Source of the DNA: Curtobacterium sp. VKM Ac-1395
GTDB lineage: Bacteria; Actinomycetota; Actinomycetes; Actinomycetales; Microbacteriaceae
Assembly (NCBI RefSeq): GCF_015350975.1
Contig: NZ_JADKRX010000005.1
Span: 310,001-374,000 of the forward strand
Direction of reading: 5' to 3'
DNA: 64,000 nt
Shown here piece after piece: positions 50,197 to 58,774 of this stretch. Made by a program: the position numbers and the translations under genes. Every line of letters begins with the position of its first letter. Position 1 is the first letter of the stretch. The notes under the pieces are model-generated. The model was not told the DNA's origin, did not search any database, and was given only the letters and a program-made list of their open reading frames with translations.

Positions 50197-50241
50197 GCTT
50201 ACCTTCTACTGGTCAGTGATGGGGGAACGCCGTGCGCCGTC

Positions 50242-50664
50242 TCAGGCGACGCGAGCCGGCTGCGCGTCCTCGGCGTCGTCGTCCTCGCCCGGGATGAAGA
50301 CGTCCTGCACCGTGACGTTGACCTCGGTGACGTCGAGGCCCACGAGCTGCTCGATCGCACGGGTGACCGACGAGCGGACGGCCTCGGCGAGGTCCTGCAG
50401 CGCGACGGGGTACTCGGCGACGATGACGACGTCGGCGGCGACCTGGTGCTCACCGACCTCGACCTTGACGCCCTGGCTGTGGTCGCGCTGGCCGATGGCG
50501 TCGCGGAGGGCGCCGATGGCACGGGCTGCGCCGCCGCCGAGGCCGTGGACGCCGGGGACCTCGCGCACGGCGATGCCGGCGACCTTCGAGACGACGGCGT
50601 CGTCGATGACGGTCTTGCCGGAGGCGGTGGGGGTCGTGCTCGTGGCGCGGGTGATGTCGGTCAT
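50242..50664 (-). CDS. Asp23/Gls24 family envelope stress protein
   Basis: A 140-residue Asp23 protein: GKTVIDDAVVSKVAGIAVREVPGVHGL at the start, then VKVEVGEHQVAADVVIVAEYPVALQDLAEAVRSSV, and an acidic tail. Heads an operon of four genes on this strand, 45 nt before the sigma factor. Asp23 proteins coat the membrane through small anchor proteins; no AmaP-like anchor is in view. Confidence 0.92.
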   Translation of the reverse strand: MTDITRATSTTPTASGKTVIDDAVVSKVAGIAVREVPGVHGLGGGAARAIGALRDAIGQRDHSQGVKVEVGEHQVAADVVIVAEYPVALQDLAEAVRSSVTRAIEQLVGLDVTEVNVTVQDVFIPGEDDDAEDAQPARVA

Positions 50665-50812
50665 GGTCGTGCTCCTTCTGTCGCGGGTCGTGGTGTTCGT
50701 CGTTCGAGGTGTTCGTCGTTCACGGATGGGACGGCAGGCCCGGGTGGATCGTCACGGGGTCCAGGCAACTGCCAGCTTCCGGTCCGGACCCCGGATGCGG
50801 CAGGGTTGTCCC

Positions 50813-51466
50813 ATGTCGACCGTGATCGCCGTCTGCCGTGTGGACCGCCTGCTGCCCGACTCCGGCGTCATCGGGGTCACGGCCATCGACAAACGCCCCG
50901 TCGAGGGGCCCGTCCGTGTCCGGCCGCTCGGGTTGCACGCCGACGTGCAGGCCGACCGGAAGCACCACGGCGGCGAGGACCAGGCCGTGTACGCCTACGC
51001 CGACGAGGACGCCGAGCACTTCGCCGCGATGCTCGACCGCCCCGTCCCCGCCGGGCTGTTCGGCGAGAACCTCCGCACGTCCGGGGTCGAGGTCACCGGA
51101 GCGGTCATCGGGGAGCGCTGGCGCGTCGGTGAGACCCTGCTGCTCGAGGTCACGATCCCCCGCATCCCCTGTGGCACCTTCGCCAGGCGGATGGGCATCG
51201 CGAAGTGGGTGAAGCGGTTCGCGGACGAGGGCCGACCCGGCGCGTACCTCCGCGTGCTGAAGTCGGGACCGGTCGCTGCGGGCGACTCCGTCACGGTCGT
51301 CGACCGGCCGGCGCACGGCGTCACCATCGGCGACATGTTCGCCGGGCTCACGCCGGAACAGGCGCAGGCCGTGCTCGACGTCGACCGGCCGGTCGCGCCG
51401 AAGGTGGAGCGCGAGGCGCGCAAGGCGCTGGCGCCCGGGCGGGTCCGCGCGGTTTCGACGGACTGA
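50813..51466 (+). CDS. MOSC-domain protein
   Basis: A 217-residue protein of the YiiM type. GLHADVQADRKHHGGEDQAVYAYA and PAGLFGENLRTSGVEV, plus the cofactor Cys in PRIPCGTFARRMG, mark a MOSC domain able to bind molybdenum cofactor. The C-terminal helical extension is usual in YiiM. ATG with CAGGGT 6 nt upstream. Confidence 0.9.
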   Translation: MSTVIAVCRVDRLLPDSGVIGVTAIDKRPVEGPVRVRPLGLHADVQADRKHHGGEDQAVYAYADEDAEHFAAMLDRPVPAGLFGENLRTSGVEVTGAVIGERWRVGETLLLEVTIPRIPCGTFARRMGIAKWVKRFADEGRPGAYLRVLKSGPVAAGDSVTVVDRPAHGVTIGDMFAGLTPEQAQAVLDVDRPVAPKVEREARKALAPGRVRAVSTD

Positions 51467-51601
51467 GTCATGACGTTGGTGGTGCTCGAGCTGCGGGCCT
51501 GAGCCCGTGGCTTGCGTGGATCCGGCGAGTGTTGGCGCGTTCGATCCAAGGCGCGAACGCGTCGGCTCGGTCATGGTGGTTGGTGAAGGGCCACCGGTAG
51601 G

Positions 51602-51653
51602 CCCACGGAGATCCCCCGAACCAACCGGTGCGGGGGGGGTTCTCCCGTGTGGG
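51602..51653 (-). terminator. Terminator of the secreted four-Cys protein gene
   Basis: Arms around CCCACGGAGATCCCCCG and CGGGGGGGGTTCTCCCG, with the CCCAC/GTGGG base, form a long imperfect stem 24 nt past the minus-strand stop. Confidence 0.6.
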
Positions 51654-51676
51654 CTCTGTGTGTTCGATGGGTCCGA

Positions 51677-52282
51677 TCAGAACTTGCTGCGGCAGTCCCA
51701 GAGGCCGGCGACGATGCTGCCGACCATCCCGACTGCACCGCCGGTCACCGCGCCCTCGATGCAGCCGATCGCGATGGTGGTCGCGCAACCGGCCACGGCG
51801 CCAGCGATCGCCCCGCTGATGCCGTGTGAGGACATGCAGTCGAGCCACTTCTTGTTCAGCCCGGACGTTGACGCAGCGTGGTCGATGCTCGCCTGCGACA
51901 GGGTGACGGTGGCGTGGTGGTCGTCGGAGACGTCCCAAGCAGAGATGGCGGTGTCCTCGGAGGCGACGAGCGCCGGGAGGTCGAGCCGGTCGCGCAACGC
52001 GCCTGCGGAATCGATGATCTCCAGCGCACCGGCCGCGTCGGTTGCCAGCGTGAGATCCGCCCCGACCAGGAGGTCGATGTCGACCGATCGCGATGCAGCG
52101 TCCGTGGCGTACTTGAGCAGGTAGTCGTTTGCGGTCACGGTCTCTGTGTTCGTCGGCACGGTGTGCGCGGCGGAGACCTCTGGGGCCGACAGCGTGATGG
52201 CGCTGGCAGGTGCGGTCAGGCCGACGGAGGCGACCAAGACGGCTGTCGCTGCAACGACGGTGCCGAGGGGACGAATGCGCAA
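51677..52282 (-). CDS. Secreted protein with a four-Cys glycine-rich hydrophobic tail; candidate bacteriocin precursor
   Basis: A 201-residue protein from a TTG start at 52282; GGAG lies 6 nt upstream. A signal peptide ends at ASA (residues 26-28). Residues 29-140 are soluble, with SVDIDLLVGADL and TVTLSQASIDH. The last 60 residues (142-201) are a Gly/Ala/Ile-rich hydrophobic core bounded by Trp146 and Trp195 with four Cys (149, 166, 174, 197), room for two disulfides. This is the layout of secreted membrane-active bacteriocins made as pre-pro-proteins. No homolog is recognised. The divergent four-helix membrane protein could be immunity. The locus looks less G+C-rich than its surroundings. 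Confidence 0.75.
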   Translation of the reverse strand: MRIRPLGTVVAATAVLVASVGLTAPASAITLSAPEVSAAHTVPTNTETVTANDYLLKYATDAASRSVDIDLLVGADLTLATDAAGALEIIDSAGALRDRLDLPALVASEDTAISAWDVSDDHHATVTLSQASIDHAASTSGLNKKWLDCMSSHGISGAIAGAVAGCATTIAIGCIEGAVTGGAVGMVGSIVAGLWDCRSKF

Positions 52283-52305
52283 GAGGATCTCCTTTGATCA
52301 GTGCC

Positions 52306-52335
52306 TTGTATCCAGTGTTCCAGCGGATGTATAAC
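52306..52335 (+). promoter_or_regulatory. Promoter of the four-helix membrane protein
   Basis: TTGTAT (52306) and TATAAC (52330) with an 18-nt spacer, one of the best sigma-70-like promoters in the window. It gives a leader of about 40 nt. An A+T-rich divergent promoter for the secreted protein overlaps it. Confidence 0.55.
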
Positions 52336-52380
52336 AACTACCAGGGACGGAAGTCACCGTGCAACTCGAAGGAGACGCTC

Positions 52381-52755
52381 ATGCTGCACAAGGTCCACGC
52401 GCCGGTTGGGGTTGCTACCGGCATCATCGGGATCGGGGTCCTCATCGCTGCTGTGGTGCTGCCGGATGGGCCCTCGAAGTACCTCGCCCTCGGCGCCTGG
52501 GTCGTCCTGAACGCCATCGCTCTGGTGGTCTTCGGACGCGCGCGTCGAGCGGTGACGAACACGGCGAAGTCGCGATGGATGCGCGACACCCACCTCGTGA
52601 TCATCGGCGCGGCGGCATTGGTCGTCGCGATCGCGTTCGGGTCAGCGTTCAGTGGAGCTGTCAGCTCAGGGGCGATCTTCGTTCTCGCGGCGACTCTGAC
52701 GAGCTGGATCTACCTTCCTCGGATCCGAGCACGTGAGGCGGCTGGTCGCCTCTAG
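52381..52755 (+). CDS. Four-helix membrane protein; candidate immunity protein
   Basis: A 124-residue protein made of four hydrophobic helices (about 7-29, 32-52, 70-90, 93-113) with basic loops (GRARRAV, KSRWMRD). RBS AAGGAG lies 6 nt before the ATG. It shares a 98-nt divergent promoter region with the secreted four-Cys protein. Small multi-helix proteins of this size are common bacteriocin immunity factors, so an immunity role is suggested by context only. Confidence 0.7.
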   Translation: MLHKVHAPVGVATGIIGIGVLIAAVVLPDGPSKYLALGAWVVLNAIALVVFGRARRAVTNTAKSRWMRDTHLVIIGAAALVVAIAFGSAFSGAVSSGAIFVLAATLTSWIYLPRIRAREAAGRL

Positions 52756-52847
52756 CCGGAGACATCTCCGTCGAGCCAGGAAGCCTCGTCACCTCACACG
52801 GCCCTCTGTGTCACCACGTCCTGGCGGGGTAGACCGAGCCGAGCCGG

Positions 52848-53222
52848 TCAGACGCCGCGCATCGGGTCGAGCGGCCGCCGCGCCCGCGGGAGACCTGCCA
52901 CGACGAGGTCCCATGCATTGGCGACGAGGTCCTCCACCAGGACCTCGTCGATGGCCGGCCCCGGCGACAGCGTGATCCAGTGGCGCTTGTCCATGTGCCA
53001 CCCCGGCGTGACCTCGGCGAGGTCGCGCACCAGCGCAGCGCCGTGGGGCGGTGCGCACTTGAGGTTCACGATCGGGACGCCCCGCAGCTCGGTCGTCATC
53101 ACGAACATCTTCCCGACGACCTTGACGACGATCGCGCCCTCGCCGAAGGGCTGCGTCTCCTCGGTTGCGGGCAGCGCCAGGGCCGTCCGCAGTGCGACCT
53201 CGTGCAGGGCTTGCCCGTCCAT
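52848..53222 (-). CDS. MmcQ/YjbR family protein
   Basis: A 124-residue protein with the MmcQ/YjbR DNA-binding fold: LPATEETQPFGEGAIVVKVVGKMFVM, VNLKCAPPHGAALV, PGWHMDKRHWITL and the C-terminal helix. ATG at 53222; an in-frame GTG at 53240 is the alternative. Family function is poorly known. Confidence 0.88.
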   Translation of the reverse strand: MDGQALHEVALRTALALPATEETQPFGEGAIVVKVVGKMFVMTTELRGVPIVNLKCAPPHGAALVRDLAEVTPGWHMDKRHWITLSPGPAIDEVLVEDLVANAWDLVVAGLPRARRPLDPMRGV

Positions 53223-53329
53223 CACGCCAGCATGCCGCACGATCGGGACATCACCCCCACAGCAGCTGAGGAATCCATATGATCAGCGTGCCGCGTACCC
53301 GACGCGACATCGACCTCCCGGGGGAACCC

Positions 53330-53638
53330 ATGCGCACCAACCGTGTCATCCGCACCATCGGCCTGTCCGCTGCCGCAGCCGTCCTGGCGACCACCGTGTC
53401 GCTCGGTGGAGCAGCGTCGGCCCAGGCCGCTCCGACCGTCTACAAGAACTGCACCGCGATCAACAAGGTCTACTCCGGCGGCATCGCGAAGAAGTCGGTG
53501 ACCAGGAACAAGGTCACGACCGGCGGGAAGGTCACCTATCGGGCGCTCAAGGGCACCGTGAAGAAGGACGACGCCCTCTACAAGGCGAACGCGAAGTCCG
53601 ACCGCGACGGCGACGGCATCGCCTGCGAGAAGAGCTGA
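53330..53638 (+). CDS. Secreted excalibur calcium-binding domain protein
   Basis: A 102-residue exported protein. A signal peptide (about 1-33, ending AQA) is followed by YKNCTAINKVYSGGIAKKS and the C-terminal excalibur motif SDRDGDGIACEKS, a DxDxDG calcium loop with a Cys pair to the first Cys. The ATG at 53330 is preferred over 53279 because the signal peptide starts there. Confidence 0.9.
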   Translation: MRTNRVIRTIGLSAAAAVLATTVSLGGAASAQAAPTVYKNCTAINKVYSGGIAKKSVTRNKVTTGGKVTYRALKGTVKKDDALYKANAKSDRDGDGIACEKS

Positions 53639-53674
53639 TCCCGGCGCCCCGGACCAGCCGGGGCAGCGTGCCGG

Positions 53675-54256
53675 TCAGAGCGCCGGCACGCCCTCGCCGC
53701 CGGACCGCGGTCGGGCGGTGCCGGCGACACCGGTGACGACCGACCCCGCGGGGACGTCCTTCGTGACGACCGTGCCCGCGCCGACGACCGAGTCGTCCCC
53801 GACCGTGATCGCGCCGATCAGGGACGACCCGGCGCCGAGCACCACGCGGTCCCCCACGGTCGGGTGCCGTTTGGCGCCCGGGCCGTGGGCACCGCCGCGT
53901 CCGCCGAGTGTCACGCCGTGGAACATCAGGACGTCGTGCCCGACGACGGCCGTCTCGCCGATGACGACGCCCATGCCGTGGTCGATGAAGAACCGCTCGC
54001 CGATGCGGGCACCGGGGTGGATCTCGATGCCGGTGAGCATGCGGGCCGTCTGCGCGACGATCCGGGCGGCGAACCGGGAGCCGGGCAGCCCCTGCGCCAG
54101 CCACAGCCGGTGCGACAGGCGGTACGCCCAGATCGCGTGCAACCCGGAGTAGACCACGGCGTTCTCGAGGTCCCCGCGCGCTGCCGGGTCACCTCGGCGT
54201 GCTGCGGCGAGGTCCTCTCGGATGGTCCACAGCACGCCTCGTCGAGCTCGGGTCAC
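53675..54256 (-). CDS. cysE: Serine O-acetyltransferase
   Basis: A 193-residue acetyltransferase making O-acetylserine for cysteine synthesis. Left-handed beta-helix hexapeptides start at TGIEIHPGARIGERFFIDHGMGVVIGETAVVG; GGRGGAHGPGAKRHPTVGD holds the substrate loop. GTG start overlapping the cysK stop (GTGA), so the two are co-transcribed. Confidence 0.95.
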   Translation of the reverse strand: MTRARRGVLWTIREDLAAARRGDPAARGDLENAVVYSGLHAIWAYRLSHRLWLAQGLPGSRFAARIVAQTARMLTGIEIHPGARIGERFFIDHGMGVVIGETAVVGHDVLMFHGVTLGGRGGAHGPGAKRHPTVGDRVVLGAGSSLIGAITVGDDSVVGAGTVVTKDVPAGSVVTGVAGTARPRSGGEGVPAL

Positions 54257-55191
54257 GCAGTGAGCCCCTCGAACAGCACGGTCGACAGGTAGCGCTCGCC
54301 GGTGTCGCAGACGATCGCGACGATGCGCTTGCCGGCGTTCTCGGGCCGCGCCGCGATGACGAGGGCGGCATGGATGATCGCACCGGAGGAGATGCCCGCG
54401 AGGATGCCCTCGTCGGTGGCCAGGGCACGGGCCACCCGCAGGGCGTCGTCGAGCTCGACGTCGAAGACCTCGTCGATGACGGAGCGGTCGAGCACCTCGG
54501 GGACGAAGTTCGCGCCGATGCCGGCGATCTTGTGCGGCCCGGCCTTGCCCTGCGTCAGGAGCGGCGAGTCCGCGGGTTCGACGGCGACGATCTGCACGCC
54601 GGGCACGCGTTCCTTGAGCACCTGGCCGACACCCGTGATGGTGCCGCCGGTCCCGACGCCCGCGATGAACACGTCCACGTGCTCCTCGGTGTCGCGGAGG
54701 ATCTCCTCCGCCGTGGTCCGACGGTGGATTGCGGCGTTCGCGGCCGTCTCGAACTGGTGGGCCAGGATCGCGCCGGGCGTCTCGTCGACGATGGCCGCGG
54801 CCCGGGCAACGGCGCCCTGCATGCCCTCAGCGCCCGGGGTCAGGACGATCTCGGCGCCGTACGCGCGCATCACGGCCCGACGCTCGACGCTCATGGTCTC
54901 GGGCATCGTCACGATCACGTTGTACCCACGCGCAGCGCCGACCAGGGCGAGCGCGATGCCGGTGTTGCCCGACGAGCCCTCCACGATCGTGCCGCCCGGC
55001 TTGAGCTCGCCGGACTCCTCGGCAGCGTCGATGATCGCGACGCCGAGGCGGTCCTTCACGCTGGCGCCCGGGTTGTAGAACTCGAGCTTCGCGAGGACCT
55101 CAGCCCCGCCCTCGGCCGGCAGCCGGTTCAGCCGCACGAGCGGGGTGTTCCCGAAGGCCTGCGAGATGTTGTCGTAGATGGTGCCGCTCAT
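54253..55191 (-). CDS. cysK: Cysteine synthase A (O-acetylserine sulfhydrylase)
   Basis: A 312-residue PLP enzyme. PLP lysine K46 in PGASVKDR, substrate loop EGSSGNTGIALA, and the GTGGTITG phosphate cradle are intact. It makes cysteine from O-acetylserine and sulfide. First gene of cysK-cysE, ATG at 55191. Confidence 0.96.
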   Translation of the reverse strand: MSGTIYDNISQAFGNTPLVRLNRLPAEGGAEVLAKLEFYNPGASVKDRLGVAIIDAAEESGELKPGGTIVEGSSGNTGIALALVGAARGYNVIVTMPETMSVERRAVMRAYGAEIVLTPGAEGMQGAVARAAAIVDETPGAILAHQFETAANAAIHRRTTAEEILRDTEEHVDVFIAGVGTGGTITGVGQVLKERVPGVQIVAVEPADSPLLTQGKAGPHKIAGIGANFVPEVLDRSVIDEVFDVELDDALRVARALATDEGILAGISSGAIIHAALVIAARPENAGKRIVAIVCDTGERYLSTVLFEGLTA

Positions 55192-55440
55192 CGGTTCCGT
55201 CCTCACGTCGGTCGCGTCCGCGACCCATCCTGGAGGCGCGGTGTGCGCCTGTGATCCTAGCCACCGGACCCGACGTGGCCGTGTCTGTGACGCGCCCCGA
55301 CCGCGGGGCGCACCACGGGCCTCCCGTCCGTCGCTCGTACCCCGCGGTCGCCGCATCGAGGGAGCAGAAGACGTCGTGTGGGCCCGCGCGACCCGACGAC
55401 TCCTGCTCCCTCGATGGAGGGGAGGACGGGCGCTGCGGGC
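55192..55440. other. Intergenic region between cysK and the dipeptidase gene
   Basis: About 250 nt. It holds a REP-like motif GGCCTCCCGTCCGTCG at 55318 and the large inverted repeat at 55355-55415. No riboswitch was recognised. Confidence 0.5.
55355..55415 (-). terminator. Large inverted repeat after the dipeptidase gene
   Basis: ATCGAGGGAGCAG (55355-55367) and CTGCTCCCTCGAT (55403-55415) are perfect 13-bp arms with further pairing inside. It lies 26 nt past the dipeptidase stop, so it probably terminates it. Confidence 0.6.
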
Positions 55441-56469
55441 TCAGCGCAAGAAGGCCGCGCGGGCGAAGCGGTCGTCGGTGGCCTCGAGCAGGCGGAGCAC
55501 GTTGCCGCTCGCGAGCGCCCCGAGGTCCGCGGCACCCCACCCGCGGCGCTCGAGCTCGGCGGCGAGCACCGGGTACCGCGACACGTCGCGCAGGTCCGGC
55601 GGCAGCACCGGGGTGCCGTCGTAGTCCCCGCCGAGGCCGATGTGTGCGGCGCCGGCGACCTCCCGCGCGTGCTCGACGTGGTCCGCGACGTCTGACACCG
55701 TGACGAGCGGACCTTCCCCCTCGGAGCCGGCCTCCTCCCAGTCCGCCCAGGCACGCGAGACGAACTTCGGCACGAACGTCAGCATCACGACGCCGCCGTT
55801 GTCGGCCAGGCGGGCGAGCACGTCGTCGGGGACGTTCCGCGGGTGGTCGTCGATCGCGACGGTGGACGAGTGGCTGAAGAGGACCGGGCGGGTGGCGACG
55901 TCGAGGGTGTTGCGCATCGTCGCCGGGGCGGTGTGGGACAGGTCGACGAGCATGCCGATGCGCTCCATCTCCGCGACGACCTCCCGCCCGCGGTCCGTCA
56001 GGCCACCGTGCGCCCGGGCTCCCGTGGCCGAGTCGGCCCAGGGCGTGTCGTCGTTGTGCGTCAGGGTCATGTAGCGCACGCCGAGCCGTGCGAGGACGCG
56101 GAGCACGGCGAGGTCGTCGCCGATCGAGTGTCCGCCCTCGGCGCCGAGCAACGACGCGATGCGCCCGGAGTCGACGGCGGCGCGGACCTCGGCGGCGGTC
56201 CTGGCGAGGGCGAGGTCGTCCGGGTACCGCTCGACCATCCGGTGCACGAGGTCGACCTGCTGCAGGGTCGTCCGCACGGGGTCGGGGTCGTCCGCGGGCA
56301 CGAAGACCGACCAGAACTGCCCGACCACACCGCCGGCGCGGAGCTTCGGCAGGTCGGTGTGCAGGGAGTCCTGCTCGGTGTCGATGCCGTCGAGCCCGGA
56401 GTCGTGCGACTCGCGGCGCTCCCACGGCAGGTCGTTGTGGCCGTCGATCACCGGGAAGGGAGAGGTCAT
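55441..56469 (-). CDS. Membrane-dipeptidase-type peptidase (M19)
   Basis: A 342-residue zinc dipeptidase. VIDGHNDLP is the first metal His/Asp, LGAEGGHSIGDDLAVLRVLARLGVRYMTLTHNDD the bridging Glu block, DLSHTA and FSHSS later His ligands, and GLGGDYDGT the C-terminal block. No signal peptide, so it is probably cytosolic despite the family name. ATG with TAGCGT 7 nt upstream (leaderless). Confidence 0.93.
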   Translation of the reverse strand: MTSPFPVIDGHNDLPWERRESHDSGLDGIDTEQDSLHTDLPKLRAGGVVGQFWSVFVPADDPDPVRTTLQQVDLVHRMVERYPDDLALARTAAEVRAAVDSGRIASLLGAEGGHSIGDDLAVLRVLARLGVRYMTLTHNDDTPWADSATGARAHGGLTDRGREVVAEMERIGMLVDLSHTAPATMRNTLDVATRPVLFSHSSTVAIDDHPRNVPDDVLARLADNGGVVMLTFVPKFVSRAWADWEEAGSEGEGPLVTVSDVADHVEHAREVAGAAHIGLGGDYDGTPVLPPDLRDVSRYPVLAAELERRGWGAADLGALASGNVLRLLEATDDRFARAAFLR

Positions 56470-56501
56470 GCCCCCGACGCTACCGGGCGGCACGGACGAC
56501 G

Positions 56502-57554
56502 TCAGAACGAGCCGGTCACGGCCATCAGCCCGAGGCTCGACAGCGACACGACGACCCACAGCACGAGCCCGAGCACGAGCGGCCGGAACCCGGCGCGACG
56601 GAAGCCGGCGACGTCGGTGGACAGCCCGATCGCGCTGAGCGCCACGGTGATGAGGAACGCGGCGACCGCGGAGATCGCCGGGTGCACCGGCCCCGGGAGG
56701 ACCCCGGTGGAGTTGACCGCCGCGGCGACGACGAAGCCGATGAGGAACCACGGGACCAGGCGGAACACCCGGCGTGGGGTCCAGCGGACGGCGGGTGTCG
56801 GCTCGGCGCCCGCCTCCGACGCGGCGACCGCGGCAGCGGCCTGCTCCCGACGACCGACGATCCACGCGAGCCCGAGCACGATCGGGATGATCATGAGCGT
56901 CCGGACGAGCTTCACGACGACCGCGAAGTTCGCGGCCTGCGTGCCGTAGGTGCTCGCGGCTGCCACCACCGACGAGGTGTCGTTCACGGCGGTGCCGGCG
57001 AACAGCCCGAACGCGTGCTGGCTCATCCCGAGGGCGTGCCCGACGACCGGGAAGACGATCACCGCGGCGACGTTGAACAGGAAGATCGTGGAGACGGCGT
57101 ACGCGACCTCGACCGAGAGCGCCCCGATGACCGGCGTGACCGCGGCGATCGCGGACGCCCCGCAGATGCCCGTCCCGACCCCGATGAGCGTGCGCAGGTT
57201 GCCGACCACGCCGAGCGCCCGTCCGACCAGCCACGCGGCGACCAGGCAGATCACGAGTGTGCCGAGCATCACGGGCAGCGACTCGACGCCGACGCGCGCG
57301 ACCTCGAGGAGCGACAGCTGCGCACCGAGCAGCACCACGGCGAGCTGGAGCACGAACTTGCTCGCGGTCGTGATGCCGGGCTTCACCGCGTCGGACGGTC
57401 GCCGCACGAGCCCGATCGCGGCGCCGAGCACCACCCCGCTCACCGGTGCGCCGACCACGGGCAGGAACCGACCGATCACGGTGGCGACCACGGCGATCCC
57501 GGTGGCGAGTGCGAGACCCGGGGCGAGCCTCCTGGCGGTCGTGATGGCGGACAT
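56502..57554 (-). CDS. YeiH/UPF0324 family putative sulfate exporter
   Basis: A 350-residue membrane protein with about ten helices. Blocks GVVLGAAIGL, QLAVVLLGAQLSLLEV, VGTGICGASAIAAVTPVIGA and FGLFAGTAVNDTSSVVAAAS are diagnostic. ATG with CAGGAT 6 nt upstream. Divergent from the SRPBCC gene. The sulfate-export role is only a family label. Confidence 0.92.
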   Translation of the reverse strand: MSAITTARRLAPGLALATGIAVVATVIGRFLPVVGAPVSGVVLGAAIGLVRRPSDAVKPGITTASKFVLQLAVVLLGAQLSLLEVARVGVESLPVMLGTLVICLVAAWLVGRALGVVGNLRTLIGVGTGICGASAIAAVTPVIGALSVEVAYAVSTIFLFNVAAVIVFPVVGHALGMSQHAFGLFAGTAVNDTSSVVAAASTYGTQAANFAVVVKLVRTLMIIPIVLGLAWIVGRREQAAAAVAASEAGAEPTPAVRWTPRRVFRLVPWFLIGFVVAAAVNSTGVLPGPVHPAISAVAAFLITVALSAIGLSTDVAGFRRAGFRPLVLGLVLWVVVSLSSLGLMAVTGSF

Positions 57555-57591
57555 GCCCCCATCCTGCCGCCTGCTCGGCCAGGATCGGACC

Positions 57592-58050
57592 ATGACTGTC
57601 ACGTTCCGCATCGAGACCGAGCTCGCTGCGTCGCCGGAGCGCGCCTTCGCGGTGTCGCTCGACATCGGCGCGCACGAGCGCTCGATGGCCGCCACCGGCG
57701 AGCGGGCCGTCGCCGGCACGACCACCGGATCCATCGGCCTCGGCGAGTCCGTCACGTGGCGTGCCCGCCACCTCGGCGTCGTCTGGCGGATGACGAGCCA
57801 GATCACGAGCCTGGAGGCTCCTCACCGGTTCGTCGACGAACAGGTCCGTGGTCCGTTCGCCCGGTTCCGGCACGAGCACCGGTTCGAGCCGTCGGCGCGC
57901 GGGACGCGGATGGTCGACACCGTCACGTTCCGCGCGCCGCTCGGCCCGCTCGGCCGGCTCGCCGAGGTCCTGGTGCTCCGGCGCCACCTGGTGCGGCTGA
58001 TCGCGGAGCGGAACCGCTCGCTCGCCGCGGAGCTCAGCCCACGTAGCTGA
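57592..58050 (+). CDS. SRPBCC (START-like) family protein
   Basis: A 152-residue cyclase/START-fold protein: FRIETELAASPERAFAVSLDIGAHERSM at the start and FEPSARGTRMVDTVTFRAPLGPLGRLAE later. ATG with CAGGAT 6 nt upstream. Its last 17 nt overlap the convergent GH16 gene. Ligand unknown. Confidence 0.88.
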   Translation: MTVTFRIETELAASPERAFAVSLDIGAHERSMAATGERAVAGTTTGSIGLGESVTWRARHLGVVWRMTSQITSLEAPHRFVDEQVRGPFARFRHEHRFEPSARGTRMVDTVTFRAPLGPLGRLAEVLVLRRHLVRLIAERNRSLAAELSPRS

Positions 58051-58774
58051 AGGTGCGCACGTAGTCGATGTACAGGTGCCCCGCCGCGCCCCAGTTGCCC
58101 ACCTGGAACATGTAGCGGTGCGCCGTCCTCGGCACGTTCTTCGTGACCGTCGACACCACCGCGCCGTCGACGAGGTAGCGCACGGACTTCCCCGGGATCC
58201 ACTCGACCGAGTACGTGTGCCACGTGCGCCACGAGACGCCCGTCGAGACACTCGTCGCGCTGGACTCCTGCCCGGCGACCATCGAGTGCTGGTGGAGCAT
58301 CGGGGTGGCCTCGAAGTTGCTCTCCGGGAAGTCGATCTCACCCTCGGACCACACGTTCGACGTCGGCCACAGGATGAAGGCCGCGCCGTTCGCCGTGCCG
58401 CCGGTGGCCTTCGCCCGGACCTCGAACTTGCCGCCCTTGTGGCCCCAGGCGCCGGTCGGTGTGCCGAAGGTGCCGGCAGCGCCCTTCGCCCCGCCGAGCT
58501 TGACGTCCATGACGCCGTTCGCGGCGCTGATCTGCGACCCGGACCAGTACATGCCGCCCGTCCCGTCGGGGTAGGGCTGCCACGAGTTGGCGTAGGTCCT
58601 GGCGAACGGTCCGTTGGCGGCGGCGTTCGTCCGGAAGCTCTCCGCGAAGGTCTGCTTGAACGTCGCGGAGGTTGCGGCGGTGGCCGTCGCGCCGGACCCG
58701 ACCGGCACGGCGACGAGGGCCGCGGAGAGCACTGCGGCGGCCAGCACGGACCGCATGGTGGTGCGTTTCTGCAT
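58034..58774 (-). CDS. Secreted glycoside hydrolase family 16
   Basis: A 246-residue exported enzyme. A signal peptide ends near residue 34 (ATATAA). The catalytic motif is SEGEIDFPES, the GH16 ExDxxE core. HTYSVEWIPGKSVRYLVDG and the C-terminal IDYVRTFSY strand complete the jelly-roll. Such enzymes cut beta-1,3 or mixed glucans or galactans; a small, single-domain form like this resembles plant-associated actinobacterial GH16s. RBS GGGAGTGAC precedes the ATG. Confidence 0.92.
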   Translation of the reverse strand: MQKRTTMRSVLAAAVLSAALVAVPVGSGATATAATSATFKQTFAESFRTNAAANGPFARTYANSWQPYPDGTGGMYWSGSQISAANGVMDVKLGGAKGAAGTFGTPTGAWGHKGGKFEVRAKATGGTANGAAFILWPTSNVWSEGEIDFPESNFEATPMLHQHSMVAGQESSATSVSTGVSWRTWHTYSVEWIPGKSVRYLVDGAVVSTVTKNVPRTAHRYMFQVGNWGAAGHLYIDYVRTFSYVG

